64,000 bases of DNA from Pseudomonadota bacterium. GTDB lineage: Bacteria; Desulfobacterota; Binatia; UBA9968. A program made the position numbers and the translations under genes. The notes beneath the pieces were generated by a model. It was given only the letters and a program-made list of their open reading frames with translations. It searched no databases and was not told where the DNA came from. This document shows, piece after piece, positions 33,637 to 42,379 of this stretch. Position 1 is the stretch's first letter. Every line of letters starts with the position of its first letter. The stretch is taken from the NCBI GenBank assembly GCA_021324155.1, contig JAJPJQ010000021.1:62001-126000 (forward strand). Direction: 5' to 3'.

Positions 33637-33826
33637 GAGTCACTCCCTTTCATCGGCGCCTATACTGCGCTCCGACTCGATTTCGTATTATCTATACTAC
33701 CAGGCGCTCGATCGATTCAAGCCCATTGGTTACTGCGGGACGGTCCTTCTAACCCTTGAGGGGAGCTGAAGAAATGCAGCTCGGTTCGTACACTGAGTTA
33801 CGCCGGATCGCGTCGCATTGCGGCGG

Positions 33827-34201
33827 CTAAACGCCGTTAGAATTGCCGGAGGGAGTTTTTTGCATCTCGGCTCGAGATGATAATTCCGCCAGCTCCAAAC
33901 GACCAACCTCCGAAAGCTTCATACCGGGGCGAATCGCGTCGAAACCGTCTTTGACCACAGCCGCTGGAATGGAAAGTTCGATGCCGTATTCCTGCGCGTC
34001 GGCTTTAGATACCCTGATCCCGATCAAGCCGTCTGCCAGCATAACCCACTCGACATCGACAACGGTATCGGCGAGACCTACGGCGACAGCGTGACCGAAC
34101 GACCATGTCATGCGCGGCGGCCATGAAGGCAGATCCGCGATCGTCCTACACCGGGTGGCTTCGGGTTTAAAAGCGATAGGCGCTTCGGCGGGGGTATTCA
34201 T
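33827..34201 (-). CDS. Hypothetical protein, 124 residues
   Basis: I do not recognise this protein. It has an N-terminal low-complexity segment, a middle predicted beta-rich part (WSFGHAVAVGLADTVVDVEWVM, about 22 residues, split here as WSFGHAVAVG and LADTVVDVEW), and a hydrophilic tail ending NSNGV. No Cys pairs, membrane helix or signal peptide are seen. The gene has a well-formed promoter with TATAAT inside an inverted repeat about 40 bases before its ATG, which supports it being real. Isolated by 106 to 190 bases from its neighbours. Confidence 0.6.
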   Translation of the reverse strand: MNTPAEAPIAFKPEATRCRTIADLPSWPPRMTWSFGHAVAVGLADTVVDVEWVMLADGLIGIRVSKADAQEYGIELSIPAAVVKDGFDAIRPGMKLSEVGRLELAELSSRAEMQKTPSGNSNGV

Positions 34202-34236
34202 GACCCATTGTGGCGCTCGTGGCGGAACGCGATCAA

Positions 34237-34255
34237 TGTAGGATTATACCCTACA
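34237..34255 (-). promoter_or_regulatory. Promoter -10 (TATAAT) embedded in a TGTAGG-N7-CCTACA inverted repeat
   Basis: On the minus strand the sequence TGTAGGGTATAATCCTACA contains a perfect -10 box centred in a perfect 6-bp inverted repeat. The -35 region is weak (TTTCAC at short spacing). Predicted start is about 35 bases before the ATG at 34201. Overlap of -10 and palindrome suggests a repressor site, possibly autoregulation. Confidence 0.5.
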
Positions 34256-34307
34256 CGAATATGGTGAAATCGGCCGGGGGCTCGGAGTAGATAGGGGTCG
34301 TCGAGGC

Positions 34308-34961
34308 TTATTTCTTGAAGTCCAGGAGTTCGATCGCGAATGTCTCTTGCACACCGTAACGCTGGTCGCCGACCAGGTCTTTCATTTCCTCGCTGGAATC
34401 ATACTTGACGATGCTTCGCGTCTGCGGGCTGTAGAAGTAAACTTCCGACCGATAAAAATTGCGGATGCCGACGAAAATGCGGATATCTCTTTCGATGCGA
34501 TAAGCCGAAAAGGTTCCCGCCGGGGTCACGACGCTTTCCATACCGGTGACCCAACTGCGCGTCCCGCGCCATTTGTGATCCCAAAATTCGCTGCCGCGCC
34601 AATCTTTACCGACCCACAGCGGAAAATTGAAGTATTGGGGTTGCGCCCGAGCGACCGCTTCGGTCGGCACCAGGATGGCGAGTGGATTTGGGTCCGCAGT
34701 GATCTCGACGACCTTGGTGGAATTCGGCTGAAAAATCTTTGGCTCGCCGTTACGGACGGCGATCTCAAACTCGCCGTTAACAAGATTGGACTTCCAAACT
34801 CCGCTGTATGTTCGATGGACGACGCGGTATTTCCACGAGCTTGCTTCGGAGTAGCTGGGAGCCTGAGCTTGCTCGCCGCCGCTGGGCGGCACGGTGGTTT
34901 GGACGCAAGACGAAAGAGCGAAGAACAGGAGAACAACCAACGGTGCCGCGAAGTGCTTCAT
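34308..34961 (-). CDS. Putative lipoprotein, function unknown
   Basis: A 217-residue exported protein. MKHFAAPLVVLLFFALSSC is a lipoprotein signal with Cys19 as the anchor, followed by a Pro/Gln-rich linker and a beta-rich domain (WKYRVVHRTYSG, TPAGTFSAYRIER, YFYSPQTRSIVKYD). The AGTF...YRIE and YFYSPQ/R.IVKYD pattern is seen in DUF3108-like outer-membrane lipoproteins, but I am unsure of the family. ATG 34961 is preferred over the upstream 35003 because the signal peptide starts there. It is followed 106 bases later by the hypothetical gene. Confidence 0.75.
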   Translation of the reverse strand: MKHFAAPLVVLLFFALSSCVQTTVPPSGGEQAQAPSYSEASSWKYRVVHRTYSGVWKSNLVNGEFEIAVRNGEPKIFQPNSTKVVEITADPNPLAILVPTEAVARAQPQYFNFPLWVGKDWRGSEFWDHKWRGTRSWVTGMESVVTPAGTFSAYRIERDIRIFVGIRNFYRSEVYFYSPQTRSIVKYDSSEEMKDLVGDQRYGVQETFAIELLDFKK

Positions 34962-35038
34962 AGTCAGGCTGTATACAATGCCGCCTGTCTTTCGCGCAAG
35001 CACGTTTCGCAGAAATGATCGCGATCAGATGTTGTATA

Positions 35039-35902
35039 TTATGCGACCTTCAAATTCATCGCCCCGATACCTTCGATCTCCGCCTTCATACTGTCGCCGG
35101 GCGCGAGCTGCTGCTGGAACGCCGGCGCATCGGGATTGCCGGTGGCGATCAAATCGCCCGGCAGGAGCGTCGAGACCCCGGAGAGAAAGCTGACCAATTC
35201 CGCCACCCCATTAATCATCGCGTCGGTCTTGGCCGATTGGCGCAACTCGCCGTTGACCCAGAGCTGCATCTTGAGATCGTGCGGGTCTTTGATCTCGTCG
35301 CGCGTCGTAATCCACGGGCCGACCGGCGAGAAGGTCTCGAAGCCCTTGCGCACACAGCGGCTTCCGGGAAGTCCCTTGCCTGAGCCGTACGAGCGAGCGG
35401 TCATGTCGAGGATAATCGTATAGCCGAATACGGCGTCGAGCGCCTGCTCTTTCGTCAGGTTGCGTACTTTCTTGCCGATCACGACGCATAGCTCCAGCTC
35501 TGGGAACACGTTGCCGGCGCCCGGCGGGATGACGACCGCTTGCTCGGGACCGATGATCGCCGACGGCGGCTTGAGAAAACTCTTTTCCAAGACTTCCTCC
35601 TGCGTCATCGTGCCGGCCTCGCCGCGGCCGCGTGCGTCACCGAGGCCCTTGCTGCCGCGCTTGTAGTTCGTCGCCGCGGCCCAAATCTTCGACGGATTCT
35701 CCACCGGCGCCTTAAGCTTATTGGGATCTAGCGGCGCTCGCTTGCCCTTCTCGGCGGCCGCGGCGATCGACGCACGCAGCTCGCCGTAGCGGGCGATGAG
35801 GTCGATCATGGTCGCGCCTTTCGGCACGTCGTCGCCGAGCAAAATCATTTCGTTGTCTTTAACGATCGCGAGTTGATCTGGTTTGACGGACGCAAATTTC
35901 AT
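35039..35902 (-). CDS. Fumarylacetoacetate hydrolase family protein
   Basis: FAH-fold enzyme of 287 residues, acting on carbon-carbon bonds of keto acids or as hydratase/decarboxylase in aromatic meta-cleavage pathways. Metal-site features FPELELCVVIGKKVRNL and ILDMTAR, with KGFETFSPVGPWI, are typical, and GDLIATGNPDA near the C-terminus is the signature PGDxIxTGTP variant. It is the last gene of the seven-gene minus-strand operon and follows the heme-oxygenase-fold gene by 15 bases, which supports a catabolic function. Confidence 0.9.
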   Translation of the reverse strand: MKFASVKPDQLAIVKDNEMILLGDDVPKGATMIDLIARYGELRASIAAAAEKGKRAPLDPNKLKAPVENPSKIWAAATNYKRGSKGLGDARGRGEAGTMTQEEVLEKSFLKPPSAIIGPEQAVVIPPGAGNVFPELELCVVIGKKVRNLTKEQALDAVFGYTIILDMTARSYGSGKGLPGSRCVRKGFETFSPVGPWITTRDEIKDPHDLKMQLWVNGELRQSAKTDAMINGVAELVSFLSGVSTLLPGDLIATGNPDAPAFQQQLAPGDSMKAEIEGIGAMNLKVA

Positions 35903-35917
35903 TCTGCTTCTCCTTCG

Positions 35918-36697
35918 TTATTTTGCTTTGAGTCGCTCGGCCTCTTCGAGGGCCGTGCGCTGCATGACGGCATGGAGATCGACGGACGTGAGCGCGCAGT
36001 ATTCCATGCCATAGGTCGGGCGCTCCTCGGCGAGGCCGTCTTCGAGCAGGCGCTGCAGCACGGTGCGGTTGAATTGCCCGTGGCCCATCACGCCCTCTTC
36101 GTGCTCCTCAAGGTCGGCCTCATGATGGGTCGAGAAATAGGTCGCCTGCTCGTTCGTGAAGCCGTAATGCGTGATCAAAGCCTTGAACCAATCGCCGGCC
36201 CAGTGACCGATGCGCTCCTCGGTGGTGACGCACGAGTACCATTCGGCGGCGGTGCCCTCGAACATGACGCCGCGCATGAAATCGATCTTGGCGCGGAATT
36301 CCGAGAGCAGCGGCTGCGTGAAGACTTCCTCCTCGGTGATGCCGAGCGCCTTGGCGGTCTGCATCATCACGAGATAATGTCCCGGCGGTTTTGGGTGCAT
36401 GAACTCGTCGGCGATCTTCTCGCCGAGCGGTGCCATCAGCTCACGGTGGGTCTTGAAGAACGTGAGAAAGCGCTGGTACGAGCAAGCGGTGAGGGTATTG
36501 ATCTCGATCGTCCACGCGCCCCAGTTTTTGAAGAAAAGCCGGATCGTCGACAACGGCAGCTTGCCGCTCATGAGCTGCTGCATGAACGGCGAGCGTGTTA
36601 CGCGCTCTTCCCAGCGCGCTGCGACCTTGGCGTAGAGCTCGTCGACGGCCGCCTTCGCTTCCGCCGGCTTCATCTTACTTCCCGGTATGATTTTCAT
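35918..36697 (-). CDS. TENA/PqqC-like heme-oxygenase-fold protein (possible diiron oxidase)
   Basis: A 259-residue all-helical protein of the heme-oxygenase-like superfamily. Candidate ligands are E and H residues in the helices: EFMHPKPPGHYLVMM, MFEGTAAEWYSCV, and FSTHHEADLEEHEEG with H/E/H spacing typical of HDO-type diiron oxidases or PqqC relatives. Its neighbours (FAH hydrolase downstream, two binding proteins upstream, EutA-like and bicupin further up) suggest a role in catabolism of an organic ligand, perhaps oxidative. Iron content and substrate are unproven. Confidence 0.82.
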   Translation of the reverse strand: MKIIPGSKMKPAEAKAAVDELYAKVAARWEERVTRSPFMQQLMSGKLPLSTIRLFFKNWGAWTIEINTLTACSYQRFLTFFKTHRELMAPLGEKIADEFMHPKPPGHYLVMMQTAKALGITEEEVFTQPLLSEFRAKIDFMRGVMFEGTAAEWYSCVTTEERIGHWAGDWFKALITHYGFTNEQATYFSTHHEADLEEHEEGVMGHGQFNRTVLQRLLEDGLAEERPTYGMEYCALTSVDLHAVMQRTALEEAERLKAK

Positions 36698-36751
36698 TGC
36701 ATAAATTCCTATTCGTCGAATGTACCGGATTTTTTATAGACCGAAGGAAGG

Positions 36752-37690
36752 CTATTGTCGAACGCCCAATTCCTTCTGCGCCTGGCGCAGCAGCGTGAAG
36801 TCGCGCACTTCGGCGAGCGGCTTCCTGCCTTCGGTAAGGCGCTCCCATTCAAAGTCGGTGATCTCGCCGCTGCGCGCGAGCGAGATGATCTCGAGCTGAT
36901 ACGAATGCGCGGCAACTTCAGGCGTCTGGCTCAGCCAGCGCATCATGATCTGGATCGTCTCGGGCCGGTTCTCGAAAACGAACCGGTGCGCCTTGAGTAA
37001 CGCGCGCAGAAACTGCTTAACGACCTGCGGCTTCTCCTGCAGGAACTTGACCGCGACCGCGACCCCCGAAGTCGGCAGCGCGTACTTCACGTCCTCGGGG
37101 CCGCCGAGGACGTTGAAGCCCTCGTCTTTGAGGATCATGTCGTGCGGCGATGAGATCGAGCTCGCGTCGACCAGCCCGGTTCGGAGCGCCTGCGCGCGCA
37201 GCGGCGCGTCGCCGACGGCGATCGGCTGCACCAGAGCGGGATTGAAGCCCTTCGAGCGCATGATCTCCTCCGCCGCGGTCTGATCGGTGCCGAGGAGCGT
37301 CGATACGGCGATTTTTTTCCCCTTCAAGTCATGCACATCTTTGATGTCGCGACGCGTCACCAGGAAGTGCTCCGACTTTTTCACGGATACCGCCACGAAT
37401 TTGATGGGCAAGCCCTGAAGCACGCCTCGGAGCGTGCTGCCGAACGTCGTGGTAAAGTTGAGATCGCCGTTCATCACCGCCATCGCGCCGAGCCGCGGAT
37501 TGACCTGGATCAACTCGACGTCGAGCCCCTCCTCTTTATAGAAGCCTTTCACCGCCGCTAGCTGGAACGGCGTCACCGAGTTGCTGCGGCTCGAATAGGA
37601 CAGGCGGATCTTCTGCGCCTGCGCGCGCGCCGGCGGCGGCGCGAGTACGACCAAAAGCGCCGAGGCGGCGATAAAGAACCGTACCGTCAC
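36752..37690 (-). CDS. NitT/TauT-type ABC substrate-binding protein
   Basis: Periplasmic receptor of 312 residues. The signal peptide ends near ARAQAQKI, followed by the SsuA/NMT1 fold: GFYKEEGLDVELIQVN, LKGKKIAVSTLLGTDQTAAEE and the C-terminal helix region. Start is GTG, overlapping the upstream stop by four bases (GTGA), a sign of coupled translation with the iron-type binding protein gene. No permease lies in the operon. The ligand is unknown; the TauB-like ATPase at 29.5 kb may belong to the same transport family. Confidence 0.88.
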   Translation of the reverse strand: MTVRFFIAASALLVVLAPPPARAQAQKIRLSYSSRSNSVTPFQLAAVKGFYKEEGLDVELIQVNPRLGAMAVMNGDLNFTTTFGSTLRGVLQGLPIKFVAVSVKKSEHFLVTRRDIKDVHDLKGKKIAVSTLLGTDQTAAEEIMRSKGFNPALVQPIAVGDAPLRAQALRTGLVDASSISSPHDMILKDEGFNVLGGPEDVKYALPTSGVAVAVKFLQEKPQVVKQFLRALLKAHRFVFENRPETIQIMMRWLSQTPEVAAHSYQLEIISLARSGEITDFEWERLTEGRKPLAEVRDFTLLRQAQKELGVRQ

Positions 37691-38703
37691 TGCTTGATGC
37701 CCAAAAGCTGCTGATAGGTCTGCATCGCCTCGCTGTAGGCGCCTAGCAGTTTGACAAAGTGCAGGTTGCCGCCGGTGATGAGATCGTCGATCGCCTTCGC
37801 CGGCGTCTTGACGCCTTTCCGCAGTGGAATCTTTCCACCGCGCACGAGCGCCTGTTGTCCCTCGGGAGAGAGAATGAAATCCACGAACAGCTTCGCGGCG
37901 GCCGGATGCGGCGCGTTTTGCACCACGCCGACGGTAGAGAGTGTCGCGAAGGTTGGCGCGCCCGGAAGGAAGTCCACGGGCGCGCCTTTTTTCTTCAGCT
38001 CCTCGATTTTTGAGACTTGCATGAAAATCACGATGGGATATTCCCCCGCCGCCAGCAGATTGCTGGTGTGCGTATACCCTTCGACGGGCCGGACGTCCTG
38101 CTGCTGCAGCCGTTTGAGATAGGCCTTTGCCTGCTCCACGCCGCGCAGACTGATCATTCCCGTGTACGGATACGGCACGCTGCTGTTGTTCGCCATCTGT
38201 CCTTTGAATTCCGGGTTCAGATACTCGTCGTAGTTTTTCGGCGCCTTCGCGCGGGCGATCAGGCGCGTGTTGTAGGCGGTGACTAGAAAGTCGGTCGTGA
38301 TGCCGATCCAGAAGCGATCCGGGTCGACGCTGCCGTCGATCAACGCCTTGCCTTCCGGCGAATCGTAGCGGGCGAGGATTTTCTGATCGCGGTAGTAGGT
38401 CATGCCCTCTAGACTGTTGCCGAGCACGTCGGCCTGAATCTTACCGCTACGATGTTCGAGCATGACGCGCGCCGCCTGGCGTCCCGACGCGAGATAGACG
38501 TGCTGGAAATTCAGGAATGGATATTTCTCTTTCGCCGCTTTATGTAATATTTCGAAGACCGAAACGGACATGGTGGAGTAGTACACGACCTCGCCCTCTT
38601 TCCGAGCCTGCTCGATCAAACTTTGACTCTGCGCGCGAGCGGCTGCGGAAGCGAGCCCCGCCGCGATAAGGACGACGGCGCCAATGATGTATTGTAATCG
38701 CAT
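37687..38703 (-). CDS. Iron(III)/organic-acid-type ABC substrate-binding protein (FbpA family)
   Basis: A 338-residue periplasmic receptor. MRLQYIIGAVVLIAAGLASAAARA is a signal peptide (split here as MRLQYIIGAV and LASAAARA), followed by EQARKEGEVVYYSTM, DVLGNSLEGMTYY, and APHPAAAKLFVDFILSPEGQ, features of the bacterial extracellular solute-binding family 1/6. ATG 38703 was chosen for the signal peptide; ATG 38727 is possible, neither has a strong ribosome site. It overlaps the next binding protein gene by 4 bases. Pairing of two unlike binding proteins without a permease is unusual. Confidence 0.87.
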   Translation of the reverse strand: MRLQYIIGAVVLIAAGLASAAARAQSQSLIEQARKEGEVVYYSTMSVSVFEILHKAAKEKYPFLNFQHVYLASGRQAARVMLEHRSGKIQADVLGNSLEGMTYYRDQKILARYDSPEGKALIDGSVDPDRFWIGITTDFLVTAYNTRLIARAKAPKNYDEYLNPEFKGQMANNSSVPYPYTGMISLRGVEQAKAYLKRLQQQDVRPVEGYTHTSNLLAAGEYPIVIFMQVSKIEELKKKGAPVDFLPGAPTFATLSTVGVVQNAPHPAAAKLFVDFILSPEGQQALVRGGKIPLRKGVKTPAKAIDDLITGGNLHFVKLLGAYSEAMQTYQQLLGIKQ

Positions 38704-38765
38704 CGGCCTGCTCTTTCTGGCCACCATAATCAATGTGACCGTTGGGTCTACAGCAATTGCGCGAA

Positions 38766-40199
38766 TTACGCTCCGAATGCCAGGCTCTTGATCACTACCG
38801 GCACGTACCCTTCCGCCTCGACGAGCCGTCCGACATCGATGAAGTCGAGCTCGCCTAGCGCGACCTCGTCCACGCACGGCAGCCCGAAGTCGGCGAGACT
38901 CTCGCCGATGACGCGGCCGACGTTCTGCTCGAAGACGAGCATGCGCGGCCGCTCGTCAGCGGGCAGCGGGGCAACCGCGGCGCGGATGCCCGCCGCGAGG
39001 TCCTGCGCAGCGCCGTAACCGACGAACGGCGGCGAGACGAAGGCCAGCGCGAAGGGCGTCACCCGCACTTCGGCGTCCGTCGCCGCCAGCGCGGCGCGGA
39101 TCGCTTTTTCCGAGTTCGCCGCGACCGGCGCGTTCCAATTGACGCGCACGACGACGACACGGAGGTTGTGCAGCGGCAGCATCTTGGGATCGGGTATGAA
39201 GATCGTCTCGCCGCTCACCTGCATGGAATATTGCGAGGCGCCGATCACCGTCGCGCGGATGCCCTCGCTCGAATCGAATAGACTGAAACCACGGCGCTCG
39301 GCCTGCGCGCGCGCTGCGTCGCCGAGCAGCGGCCCGAGGTCGCCGAAGATGCCGCGCTCGCGTCCATAGATATACTCTGAAACGCCGCCGGAAAAAATAA
39401 TGCCGTCGATTGCCGGCAGTTTGTCAAGCGGCGGCAGGACCATCAATTCGTTCCATGCGGGTTCTCCGCTCGCTAACGTATCGAACAGTAAATGCGCCAT
39501 TTCGCGCGCGATCTGTTCGAGCGTGCCGGTATCGACCGCATCGTCCATCGACAGCTGCGAGACGAGCGAGCGCAGAATTCGCTTGCCGGATTCTTCGAGC
39601 CGCGCGATGCGTCCGCCGCCATTGACCGCGATCAGCCGCGCACCAATGTTCAGCGCCGTGATGCCGGCGATGCGCCCCTTGTCGATCAGCGTCACTTTCG
39701 TCGTGCCGCCACCGATATCGACGTTAAGCAGCGTGAGCGCCTCGTCGAGACTGCGGCCGACCGCGCCCGAGCCGTGCGCGGCGAGCAGCGCTTCGAGTCG
39801 CGGCCCGGCGGTCGCGCAGACGAATTGTCCGGCCTGCGCTGAAAACAGCTCGGCGATCTTTTGCGCGTTCTCGCGCCGCGCCGCTTCGCCGGTGATGATC
39901 ACGGCGCCGGTGTCGATGTCCTCGCGCTTCAAGCCCGCCGCGCGAAAGCTCTCGTCGATGAGCTGCGCGAGCGGCCCGGCCTCGATGTTCCAATCGCCGC
40001 TGAACGGCGTCAGCATCACCGGCGAGCGCGCGATCACGCGCCGCTCGAGAATTTCCGGTCTGCGACGATGCACGGACGGATAACCGATCGCGAGTTCGGA
40101 GAACATCAGATGCGACGTCGACGAGCCGATGTCGATGCCGACACTGGTCAGATGCGAATGCGGCTCGGACGCGCCTTCGTGTTCGTGGCCGTGCGACAT
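38766..40199 (-). CDS. EutA-like ASKHA ATPase (ethanolamine ammonia-lyase reactivase family), orphan
   Basis: A 477-residue protein of the EutA family, ATPases that reactivate B12-dependent ethanolamine ammonia-lyase. ASKHA motifs are visible: SVGIDIGSSTSHLMFSEL (phosphate 1) and NVDIGGGTTKVTLID (phosphate 2), with IIFSGGVSEYIYGRE (adenosine). A His-rich N-terminus, SHGHEHEGASEPHSH, may bind metal. No EutB or EutC gene is present. ATG 40199 is one base after the bicupin stop (TAG-G-ATG), so translation is coupled. It probably services some other enzyme here. Confidence 0.87.
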   Translation of the reverse strand: MSHGHEHEGASEPHSHLTSVGIDIGSSTSHLMFSELAIGYPSVHRRRPEILERRVIARSPVMLTPFSGDWNIEAGPLAQLIDESFRAAGLKREDIDTGAVIITGEAARRENAQKIAELFSAQAGQFVCATAGPRLEALLAAHGSGAVGRSLDEALTLLNVDIGGGTTKVTLIDKGRIAGITALNIGARLIAVNGGGRIARLEESGKRILRSLVSQLSMDDAVDTGTLEQIAREMAHLLFDTLASGEPAWNELMVLPPLDKLPAIDGIIFSGGVSEYIYGRERGIFGDLGPLLGDAARAQAERRGFSLFDSSEGIRATVIGASQYSMQVSGETIFIPDPKMLPLHNLRVVVVRVNWNAPVAANSEKAIRAALAATDAEVRVTPFALAFVSPPFVGYGAAQDLAAGIRAAVAPLPADERPRMLVFEQNVGRVIGESLADFGLPCVDEVALGELDFIDVGRLVEAEGYVPVVIKSLAFGA

Positions 40200-40200
40200 C

Positions 40201-41271
40201 CTAATAGTCCGCGGGCTCGCCCTGCTGCGTGTGGACGTAGCCGGTGCTCTCCATCGCAACGCGCCCGTGATGCACGAGAAAACGCGCCGTGTCCTTGCCC
40301 GTATTGAAATGCTGGTGCCAGGCGAAAACGGGGATCACCAGCGTATCGCCCTTCTTCCAGTCATAGCGTTGGTCCTCGATGATGCTGTACCCTTCGCCGG
40401 AAAGAATGTAATTTGTCTCTTCATAAATGTGCCGGTGCGCGCCGGAGCGCTTGCCGCCGGGAATCTCCGCGATGAGCGTGCCGAGCACCTTCACATGAAA
40501 GCCGAGCTTCGGATCGACGGCGTAAGCTACACGGCCCATCGGCGTGGCGCCGAATTTGAGCTCGCTGCCTTTCACCAACACTTTTCCCGCGCGGCGTAAC
40601 TTCTCTTCGCCCTCGGCGTAGGCAAGCTGCTGGTAATAGATTTCCGCCGGGCTCGGCTCGCCGTTGCTCGCCTGCTTCGGCTTCCAATCGGCGGAATTGA
40701 ATTTTACGCGCGCCTCAGGCGGAATCTCCGCGCCGCCGGGCACGAGCGTCTTCATCGCCTCTTCGCCCTTCTGCGCGAAGATCCAGTACTCGGGATATTT
40801 TTCCTCCTCGTAGATCGCGATGCCCATCGCCATGGAGAGCGGACCAGTGGTCGCGGCGAGATACAGCAATTCATCGCCGCTCTCGTTGTGATGCCGATGC
40901 CAGGCGAACACCGGCACGCAGATGAGATCGCCGGCCTGCCAAGGATACTTGATGCCGTCGATGACGCTGTAACCGTGGCCTTTGAGTATATAGATGACCG
41001 CTTCGACGGTATGGCGATGACCGAGCTGCCAGCCGCTGAACTCCATCTCCTCGCCGGGGGTGCGGAGATTGATCCAGAAGCGGAACGTCCGCTGGTTGAA
41101 ACCGAGGCGCGGATCGACGATGTAGACGTGGTTGTGCTCTTTGAGCTGTGCGTCGATCTCCTCGGCTTTCACGTGCACGGGCGATTTCCGCCGGCGCTCC
41201 AGCTCTTCTTTGCCGAAGCGGATGTGCTCCATGCGCATCCGCAGATGATCCTCTTTGCGCGCCATCACCAT
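40201..41271 (-). CDS. Bicupin protein, gentisate 1,2-dioxygenase-like
   Basis: A 356-residue protein with two cupin domains. Domain 1 holds GHRHTVEAVIYILKGHGYSV and AWHRHHNESG; domain 2 holds GAHRHIYEETNYILSGEGYS and AWHQHFNTG, each with the His residues needed for one metal. This architecture matches gentisate or hydroxynaphthoate dioxygenases, which open aromatic rings, and other bicupins. It is second in the seven-gene operon, 40 bases after a binding protein and coupled to the EutA-like gene. ATG 41271 or 41265 could be used. Confidence 0.88.
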   Translation of the reverse strand: MVMARKEDHLRMRMEHIRFGKEELERRRKSPVHVKAEEIDAQLKEHNHVYIVDPRLGFNQRTFRFWINLRTPGEEMEFSGWQLGHRHTVEAVIYILKGHGYSVIDGIKYPWQAGDLICVPVFAWHRHHNESGDELLYLAATTGPLSMAMGIAIYEEEKYPEYWIFAQKGEEAMKTLVPGGAEIPPEARVKFNSADWKPKQASNGEPSPAEIYYQQLAYAEGEEKLRRAGKVLVKGSELKFGATPMGRVAYAVDPKLGFHVKVLGTLIAEIPGGKRSGAHRHIYEETNYILSGEGYSIIEDQRYDWKKGDTLVIPVFAWHQHFNTGKDTARFLVHHGRVAMESTGYVHTQQGEPADY

Positions 41272-41311
41272 ATGCGTTCTTCCTTTCTGTATCGTTCATT
41301 CGCGCCGCGGA

Positions 41312-42253
41312 TCATTTTAGTCCGCGCGCGATGGAGTAATCGAAAATATCCGCCGGCGCGAGCGGCTTGTTGCCGAGCTCGCCGCGGCCATGCGCCCGTT
41401 CGAGAAATACCTTGATCCGCTGCTCCGGCATGACTAGGCCCTCAACCATGACGCCGGCGATATCGTCGTACGACTCGGCGGCGACGTCCGCCGGAACCTG
41501 CCAGTTTTGCTGGATGTAGGCGACCGCGGCGGTTTTATCCTGCCGGATATTTTTCAGCGTGTCGCGCAGCGCGGCGAGAAACGCTCGCACTTGACCCGGC
41601 TCTTTGGCGATTTTCTGGCGGCTCGTCACGACGCCGAGCCACGGCGCCTCGATGAGATCGCGGGCGTTCATAAGGATTTTAAATCCCTGGCGCGCGACCA
41701 GCCCGGTGAACGGCGGGCTCAAGACCGCCGCCGCTACCGCGCCCTGCTGGAGTGCGTTTAAGCTCACGATCGTGTTGCCCGTCTGGATGAAAGTGATCTT
41801 CTTTTCGTCGACGCCGCTGTTTTCCAGCATCAGCGCGCCGTAGCGGTGGCTCTCCGAGCCGATGCGCGAAACCGCAACCTTCTTTCCTTCGAGGTCCTTC
41901 GGCTTGGTCACGTTCGGCGGGACGAGCAGCGAGAGCAGCGGCGCGCGATAAAAAATCGCGACGGTCTTCAGCGGCATGCCGCCGCTGATCGCCAGAATCG
42001 CCGGCCCGACCGACGCATCGAAGTCGAGCTCGCCCGAGACGAGCCCGACGGTCTGGAGGTCGCTGCGCATGACGATGATCTCGAGCTGGACGCCGTGCTT
42101 CTCGAAGTACTTTTTGTCGCGGCCGTAGTAGAACGGCAGGAATACCACGCTGCGCGCCGATATGCCGAGGCGCGTGCGCTCCAGTGCGAATGCTCGAACC
42201 GAGAAAATTCCGATCGCGAATGAGATCAGCAAGGTGAGCAAACGACGGCGCAT
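41312..42253 (-). CDS. NitT/TauT-type ABC substrate-binding protein, first gene of the catabolic operon
   Basis: A 313-residue periplasmic receptor. From ATG 42253 it begins MRRRLLTLLISFAIGIFSV, a signal peptide ending near AFA-LERT, followed by NMT1-type GRDKKYFEKHGVQLEIIVM, LEGKKVAVSRIGSESHRYG and VLSPPFTGLVARQGF. I prefer ATG 42253 (AAGG 8 bases before) to a TTG at 42277. It heads the minus-strand operon and faces the molybdenum hydroxylase operon 126 bases away, so both promoters must lie in that short gap. Confidence 0.88.
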   Translation of the reverse strand: MRRRLLTLLISFAIGIFSVRAFALERTRLGISARSVVFLPFYYGRDKKYFEKHGVQLEIIVMRSDLQTVGLVSGELDFDASVGPAILAISGGMPLKTVAIFYRAPLLSLLVPPNVTKPKDLEGKKVAVSRIGSESHRYGALMLENSGVDEKKITFIQTGNTIVSLNALQQGAVAAAVLSPPFTGLVARQGFKILMNARDLIEAPWLGVVTSRQKIAKEPGQVRAFLAALRDTLKNIRQDKTAAVAYIQQNWQVPADVAAESYDDIAGVMVEGLVMPEQRIKVFLERAHGRGELGNKPLAPADIFDYSIARGLK

Positions 42254-42379
42254 GTTCAGCGCCTTTCTTAGGCCCAACCCGCGCCGCTGTCAATCGCCGC
42301 GAGTGGAAACGCGAATATCCGTGTGTTAGACTAAAATTTAATCCGATAACTTCTTCTCGATCATACGGAGTCTCCGCGC

